A DNA stretch of 64,000 nt from Taiwanofungus camphoratus. Lineage: Eukaryota; Basidiomycota; Agaricomycetes; Polyporales; Taiwanofungaceae. The stretch spans positions 992,001 to 1,056,000 of the forward strand of contig CP021227.1 in the NCBI GenBank assembly GCA_003999685.1, read 5' to 3'. The position numbers and the translations under genes are program-made. Positions within the stretch are counted from its first letter, which is position 1, and each line of letters begins with the position of its first letter. This document shows positions 58,420 through 64,000 of this stretch, one piece after another. Under the pieces are notes generated by a model. It did no database searches. It was not told where the DNA came from and saw nothing but the letters and a program-made list of their open reading frames with translations.

Positions 58420-61400
58420 ATGTCAAGCGATGCTCAACACTGCTCTTTCGTGCTGCTCGCTGACTTCGACATTGACCGCGGCGCACAACTCACGTATCAG
58501 TTCCCGCAGCCGCTAGGTACTGATGAAGGGTTCGTATTGCTTCAGTTCTAGCAGTTGTGATTTACGCTGACATGCACAGAACTGTCACAATGAATATTCC
58601 ACGTCTGTTGCTGAGAGTAGCCTTCTTGCCAATCTGATGCTCCCAGACGGCGCTGAGAAGCAGCCCGAGGACTGGACCATTTTCTTCCTTAACCAGTCAC
58701 CGTTCAACACCATTGCACCTGTCCTCGCGCTAGAGACCCCAGAGATAGATGGTCGTGGCCTTCGGATTAATAGGGACGGACAAGCCAATGCTGATGATGG
58801 TCAGCCAGAACTATTGTACGTGTTGAATTTAGTGCGGACTAAGCTGGATAAGACGGCGCGCAGGTATGCCGAGATTTATGCTCCAGGAATTTGCTAAACA
58901 TGGATTTGAAGAGGTGCTGTCGTGAAGGCAATGGCAATATGCACACGTCACCCCTTCATACAGATATTTAAGGCATGTACGCCCACATTTGCACCTGGAA
59001 ATTCTAATATTGTGATTGTGTAGCCGGTGCTACTGATGGCCTTAGACGACTACTTCCAAAATCCAACTCAAGACTGCCTGGCGCGTCTGTTCGATGCCGT
59101 AAACTCCATGGATATCTCGATGGCACCATGTTTGACTCGCCATGAGAAGCTCATAATGCGCACATCTGAGCGGAAGGAAGTTTTTCTCGAGAAATTCGAC
59201 GACTACTTGCAGAGCGCGTTAGGGGACCCGGCTACTGCGACACAGCAGTCTACGAATTACGCCTCTTCCGCGCGTCAGATGCATCGGACAAGCACATCTA
59301 TTGATTCTCAGTACAGTCTTGAGGACGGTACCATGTCGCGCGTTCGCGAAGATAGAGCGAGGGACAACATGTATCGATCAGAGGGCCATAAGGCAAGTGT
59401 GCGAGGACGGGGTCAATACTCTCCCTCGGACGGCTCCTTCTCACTCGATGGTAGTGCTGTATGGGTTGGAGACGAAAGTGGTTTCGAACAGTATGGAGCA
59501 GGTGCTAGCGCAAACGGTCATAATGGTACCACTAGCAATGGCAATCTCTACCGTGGCAGGACGTCTACGGATGCGTCCTCCTCCTCATCGCAAGCTCATG
59601 GAAGACGTGATGAAACGGCATCCACTCCAAGCGCTGCTAGCGTTGCCATGTCGTTGTTAAAGGATTCGCATTTTTTCCCCGCAATGGTTGATTTTAATGA
59701 CCATCATTTACCAATCAAGATTCCGCTGTCGACTTTTCCGGAGGAAGTTGGTGATGTAAGTCCAGCTCTTCATGCTTTGCTTGTATCATTTTTTGTTGAC
59801 ATTCCTTGTTGCCTTTATGCAGTACTCTCTGATCCAACTAGTCCAGACGTTCCAAGCTCCAACGCCAGTTCTGAGTGGGCCGCTTCATCCTCATTTACAC
59901 ACGAATGGGACTCTTACACCCCCGATCATGGTACTTTTTAATGCGCTTGTGACTGGCAAACGAATTATTTTCCTGGGTCACCATAGACCTGCTGGTCAAG
60001 TATCGAGTTATGTGCTGTCTGCGTGCGCACTTGGTTCTGGGTGCGGGATAGTGCTGAGGGGCTTCATCAAGCGAGCTTTTCCGTATGCAAACCTGACAAA
60101 TCGGGAGGAATGGGAGTCTATGTCAGTCTACAACATGTTCTTTCCTATAAATAGAATTGGATACTGATTTGGTTTTTTCACCCCACGGTGCAGCCCAGGG
60201 TATATTGCTGGAGTCACCAATCCAATTTTCGAAGCCTCTGGTTCATGGGATCTCTTATGCGATGTCGGTTCTGGACGCATGGTTGTCTCCAAAGACATTC
60301 ATATCAACTATCCTGGGACCACCGTACCTAGCCACAGCCAGTTGATCATACGTACTGGTACCATTAGGGCCGAAGGCTCTGGTGGTAGCGAGGAGGACAT
60401 GGTGCGCTCAAGCAAGGAAGGAAGCGCTTCACAGAAGGGCGATTATGTGAGCAAGGCGGACAGTACCGATAATCTTTTCATTGAGGATGTCAGTCTTGAC
60501 CGTCATTTTTACTGTGACATATCTCATAACATGTTTTCTAATCTCATTGGCATCTAGATACTGTCTGCCATCTCGTTCCATTATGGAGAGGCACATGTAC
60601 GGGCACGATTCACAGAGTATCTGACCCGCTTTGTCCGCCTTGCTGCCCGATATGAAGAGGATGTTATAGGATCTACTACGATTGGTTACCCTAGTTCGAC
60701 GTTTTCTGAGCGGCCTGGAGAGTCTCGAAATCTGGGAGGTGGGATTGGCTTCCCAGACGAGGCATCGTACGTCAGGGAACTGGCAGTAAATACCAGTAGA
60801 ATTGAGGCATGGAGAAAGACGGATAGCTATAGGCTGTACCAGATAGTGAGTATCATGACATGCCTGTGATGCAGCCGTTTTTTCAAAAATATTTTGTATC
60901 CAACAGGATTTCAAGAATGATCTGGCTACAAATCCAATACAGGGCTTTGATGTAGCTCATCAATTGTGGCGACTTCGTCATGCTAAGAAGATGTCTGACA
61001 CAGAAGCTGAGCTCATCATGCGAACTCTCGCAGAGAATCTTCAGACTTATGATCAAGTAACAGAGGTGTGTGATGCAATGGTTCATGCAAATTCAAAAAT
61101 ACCCATACAAGTTGTCAGCTTCTATCATTATTACCCCCACACCAGAACGGGTTGTTGCCTCTTAGCTTTGGACTTTTCCACCAACAGGAGGTAGTACGAG
61201 ATTTGACAGTGGATATCTTCAATCAATTACGTGCATATCCCGTGAGTATTTTCTAACTCGACAGTACTTCTATTTTCATACCGGGTCGTGCAGATTGGAG
61301 TGCAATTTTTGCAAGGACTAAACCACTTTCAAAGATACGCATATGTGAGACAAGCACATGCCAGGGAAGCTCGACTTCTCAGAGACCAAAACACCCTCAC

Positions 61401-61461
61401 GATACCCCCGACCTCCTACATTTCACGGACGCCTTCCAATCGTAGTGAATCTAGCTTCTGA
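58420..61461 (+). CDS. Afi1/MesA-type DENN-family trafficking protein
   Basis: The start MSSDAQHCSFVLLADFDIDR plus GAQLTYQFPQPLG is the N-terminal Afi1 signature. It continues LLANLMLPDGAEKQPEDWTI, FFLNQSPFNTIAPVL, and YVLNLVRTKLDKTARRGAVV with KAMAICTRHPFIQIFKPVLL. Then come a serine-rich variable linker (59230-59640), LPIKIPLSTFPEEVGDYSLI, MVLFNALVTGKRIIFLGHHR, and PGYIAGVTNPIFEASGSWDL with LCDVGSGRMVVSKDI. The last part reads ARFTEYLTRFVRLAARYEED, and RTPSNRSESSF precedes the stop at 61461. Yeast Afi1 binds the GTPase Arf3 and marks polarised cortex; Aspergillus MesA is needed for stable polarity. The exchange activity of DENN proteins toward Rabs is known, but not shown for this branch. 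About eight introns. Looks complete. Confidence 0.85.
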
Positions 61462-62902
61462 GGAGGATAGCTATGGGTTGAGTGTGATAGCTTAACTCCT
61501 TCCGTACTGTCTGTGCACCATCTTTGTCAGCGTTTTGCGTGGTATTCATTTGCAGACCTTTAGCGTTGTTTTTTGTATTTTTATCCCAGTTTATGCCCTT
61601 GCCTCCACTGCTATTGTTATTTCTCCACTCTAGCCACGGGTTGCACCTCGATGGCTCGGCATGTTGTTCCCGTATCGCAAACTGAACGCGCGGTAGTATC
61701 GTCTTGAGATGAAGCAGTCGGGTTCGAAGACAATCCAAGCTGCGCTAACGGTAAATATGGCGTGCGAATAGTCTCCTTGTGATCCTGCTTCATGAAATTG
61801 CTTATTACTGGAAATGCACGCAGAAATTATACAGCTAGACTCGTCAGGCTCGTCATGCTCAGTGCAGCATGCCGGCCTTTCCCAGCGTTGCGCAGACTGT
61901 CAATGGTCTAGATCTTACCTGTGATGGGACCTGCACGACCAGGCAGTCTCGCCCGTACGCTTCGGCCAAACAAGTGTTTCGAGCCGCTCTCCCAACTGAT
62001 GCATTCACATCTGGGACTCCAGGATCTATATCAAGCACCGCAATCTGACGGGAATAGGTAGGATGCGAGATGATAGACGGTTTGAATTGCAGCCTGCAGT
62101 TATTATTGCACTGAATTACAACCAATCCTGTGTGACTGACCACAGTGCAAAGTTTTGATGATCTAAAGAAACACGAGTTGCAATAGTGGGATACATTCCC
62201 CTGAGTCACCGAAAGGTCTAGGGCGAAATGTTCGATCGCAGACAGTGCGGCAGACGGGGGCAATACAGCACCGTGCGTGACTGTTGGTTTCTTCCGGTAG
62301 CAAATGTGATTGTTGAAGTTCATAGATGTTTATCCATCTGTAAATTCGATAAGTTTTGTACGAGGCTTCGTTCGAGGGATTCGTCGAACTACACGGAGAC
62401 GAAGCTCAGCAATTTGCCAATTGCCATGGACTTCGTGAACCAGTCTCGTAGTCTGTTTCGATTCGTAGAAATTTTATGCTTCGAGTCATGGGCCTGCAAT
62501 TCTTTATAGTAAAGGAGCTCAGTCCTTCCAAATTCCAATTACAGAGCCTTTCCATATCGAGGTACTACCACCGCGCGACACAGATGCATCGGTACAAGGT
62601 AGACTGCTAGCCTAAGTGTACAGAGTGTACTCGTTTGAGTCATGCCGTTATTTTGGTGTCCTCTGCAGTATTCCACATGCCCACGTACTAGTGTCACAAT
62701 TCTTACCTATTTACATAAATACAATAGGCAGCATATTTGCGAGATAGGAAGGTGGTTCATATAGATGCCAGCCTAGAAGATCGCTCGCTTAGATACATAA
62801 CATGAATTCTGCGAGAAATGATAAACATCAATGGATCGCCCAAAGCCAAACGTACACGCGATAATCCCCTTCGAATGCTCCCAAGCACATCCCTGTAAAC
62901 TG
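61462..62902. other. About 1.4 kb without a supported gene
   Basis: A minus-strand frame at 61859-62323 (154 codons) and others have no recognisable domain or clear splice pattern. The region should contain the 3' UTRs of the Afi1-like gene and of the convergent WW-like gene. A genuine lineage-specific small gene cannot be ruled out. Confidence 0.4.
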
Positions 62903-64000
62903 CTATGGAAGATTATAAATATCGACATTTGTATCACGTCTGCGACTCCTAAACGAGGGATATTTCATCCATCTAAGTGACCATGGCTTTGATGTTCCAG
63001 TGGTGGCTTTCTGAGGACGAAGAAGACATATTGCAGTTTGTTTGAGTATGGCGAACAGCCGAACCCGTAGTGAAGGGTGTTTTGGTTCCATTTCCAAGTC
63101 GGCGGTCACTACGACCAGGACTAGCAGACTTACGAGGGCGAACACTGTCGCTGAGAACAGCCTCGTCCACAGATTGGTTCCTGCTAGACAGACCCAGGCC
63201 ATTGCCAAGTAAAAGGTCACCATCCTAGACAATACCAATTGACTAAGCAAATCTGACACTATGCATTCATGCTACGACCTTACCCCCATAAGAACAGGGC
63301 GCCAGGGAGACTGAGGATGATCGCCAAGAGCTCCAGTCCCAGAAGTCTTTCCGATCGCTTGCCTAAGTATTCGGCCTGCATGGAACCATTTAGATCATTT
63401 AGATATTCATTGCCACACTAATTGAATTACTTACGGCTTCGTCTGCGCCGTTACGTGACCGGTGCTGTCGGGATAGTATTGTGCAGACTATGATGTTTCC
63501 AAGACTCAAAAAGGTCGATATATAGCTCGCGATCTGCGCAACACTTCGAGCTGGACGATTGGTATCTATGCTCTGGATTGCGAGTAGGCCTACATTAGCA
63601 GTCAGGAGCATTGTTGTCTATCAGACCACTATAAGCGTTCGCCCAGCCTTTTAATAGTCACATACCGGAGTAATCGAGCTTTCCCAGTCCCTTTGGAGTC
63701 CAGTGACAAAGACTTTCCACGGCTGATAATTGACTGTGTTGTCAACCCAAAGTTTCTCAATCTGCCCCATGTAATCGTCAGGCCACTTGAATAGAAGCAT
63801 AGATATGATCGAAAAGGTAAACGAGCGTCCTCCGGAGGGTTCACTATGTACGGTCTGCTGGCGGTCGAGCCTCGCCTCGCGCTGGCCATGGAAGTTGAGA
63901 AACCTCTCCCACTCTTGAAATCGGCAGGGTTAGCAATGATAAGCAGGCCCATGTACCTTGAACCACTTACTGAAGCTATACATGATCCTTGCTATGGTGA
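62903..64000 (-). CDS. WW-like family membrane protein, copy 3 (5' part outside window)
   Basis: Only the C-terminal membrane part is inside. Exons read MLLTANVGLLAIQSIDTN, ARSVAQIASYISTFLSLGNI with IVCTILSRQHRSR, AEYLGKRSERLLGLELLAII with LSLPGALFLWG, and MVTFYLAMAWVCLAGTNLWT. The end is TADLEMEPKHPSLRVRLFAI and RRRDTNVDIYNLP, with a stop at 62903. It aligns with copy 1 at NANVAFLTVPDVDPGKGPRT, SAQIASFVSIIASIGSIIIG and GLETLAITYSLPYALLMWAM. It lies on the opposite strand from copies 1 and 2, about 12 kb away. Confidence 0.65.

Noticed and set aside
1-64000. CRISPR arrays, bacterial operons or prophage
   Set aside because: No spacer-repeat pattern or prokaryotic gene structure. Spliced introns and gene families show a fungal nuclear genome.

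Overview
This is nuclear DNA from a filamentous basidiomycete, most likely an Agaricomycete. Genes are dense and split by many 48-70 base introns. The left edge carries a FunK1-type kinase, a family typical of mushroom-forming fungi. FYVE-RING, Sec20, GH47, Swp1, Rpn3 and Afi1-like proteins are all recognisable, and there are lineage-specific WW-like membrane proteins and a metacaspase pair.

Layout. 1-1.6 kb: the 3' part of a FunK1 kinase gene. 1.6-17.3 kb: a repeat island. It holds a decayed LTR piece, a 3.25 kb palindromic element whose arms are made of 180-base tandem units, and a broken Ty3/Gypsy chromovirus fossil. The fossil is interrupted by other repeats and flanked by a 1.76 kb LTR-like repeat ('repeat X') in opposite orientations. 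A small TA-flanked MITE closes the island. 18-43.6 kb: a host gene block with a CSC1/OSCA-type channel, a bZIP-PHD-chromodomain nuclear protein, a FYVE-SAP-RING ligase, the ER SNARE Sec20, an F-box protein, a secretory GH47 mannosidase, the oligosaccharyltransferase subunit Swp1, an intron-containing tRNA-Cys, proteasome subunit Rpn3 and an NDUFA12-family protein. 44.4-64 kb: a lineage-specific cluster with three members of one WW-like multi-pass membrane protein family, two tandem short metacaspases, an Afi1/DENN-type trafficking protein, and small repeats including a bare poly(A) insertion with a target duplication.

Themes. Several genes serve the secretory pathway and protein quality control: Sec20 (Golgi-to-ER fusion), Swp1 (N-glycosylation), GH47 (mannose trimming), Rpn3 (proteasome), and the F-box and RING proteins (ubiquitin ligation). 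Fungal genes are not in operons, so this closeness does not prove co-regulation. The items most worth a second look are the bZIP-PHD-chromodomain gene, the palindromic satellite-armed element, the nested inverted repeats around the chromovirus, and the WW-like/metacaspase cluster. Exon boundaries come from reading GT-AG sites and checking phase by hand. Where phase was checked through the whole gene I say so; elsewhere boundaries are approximate.
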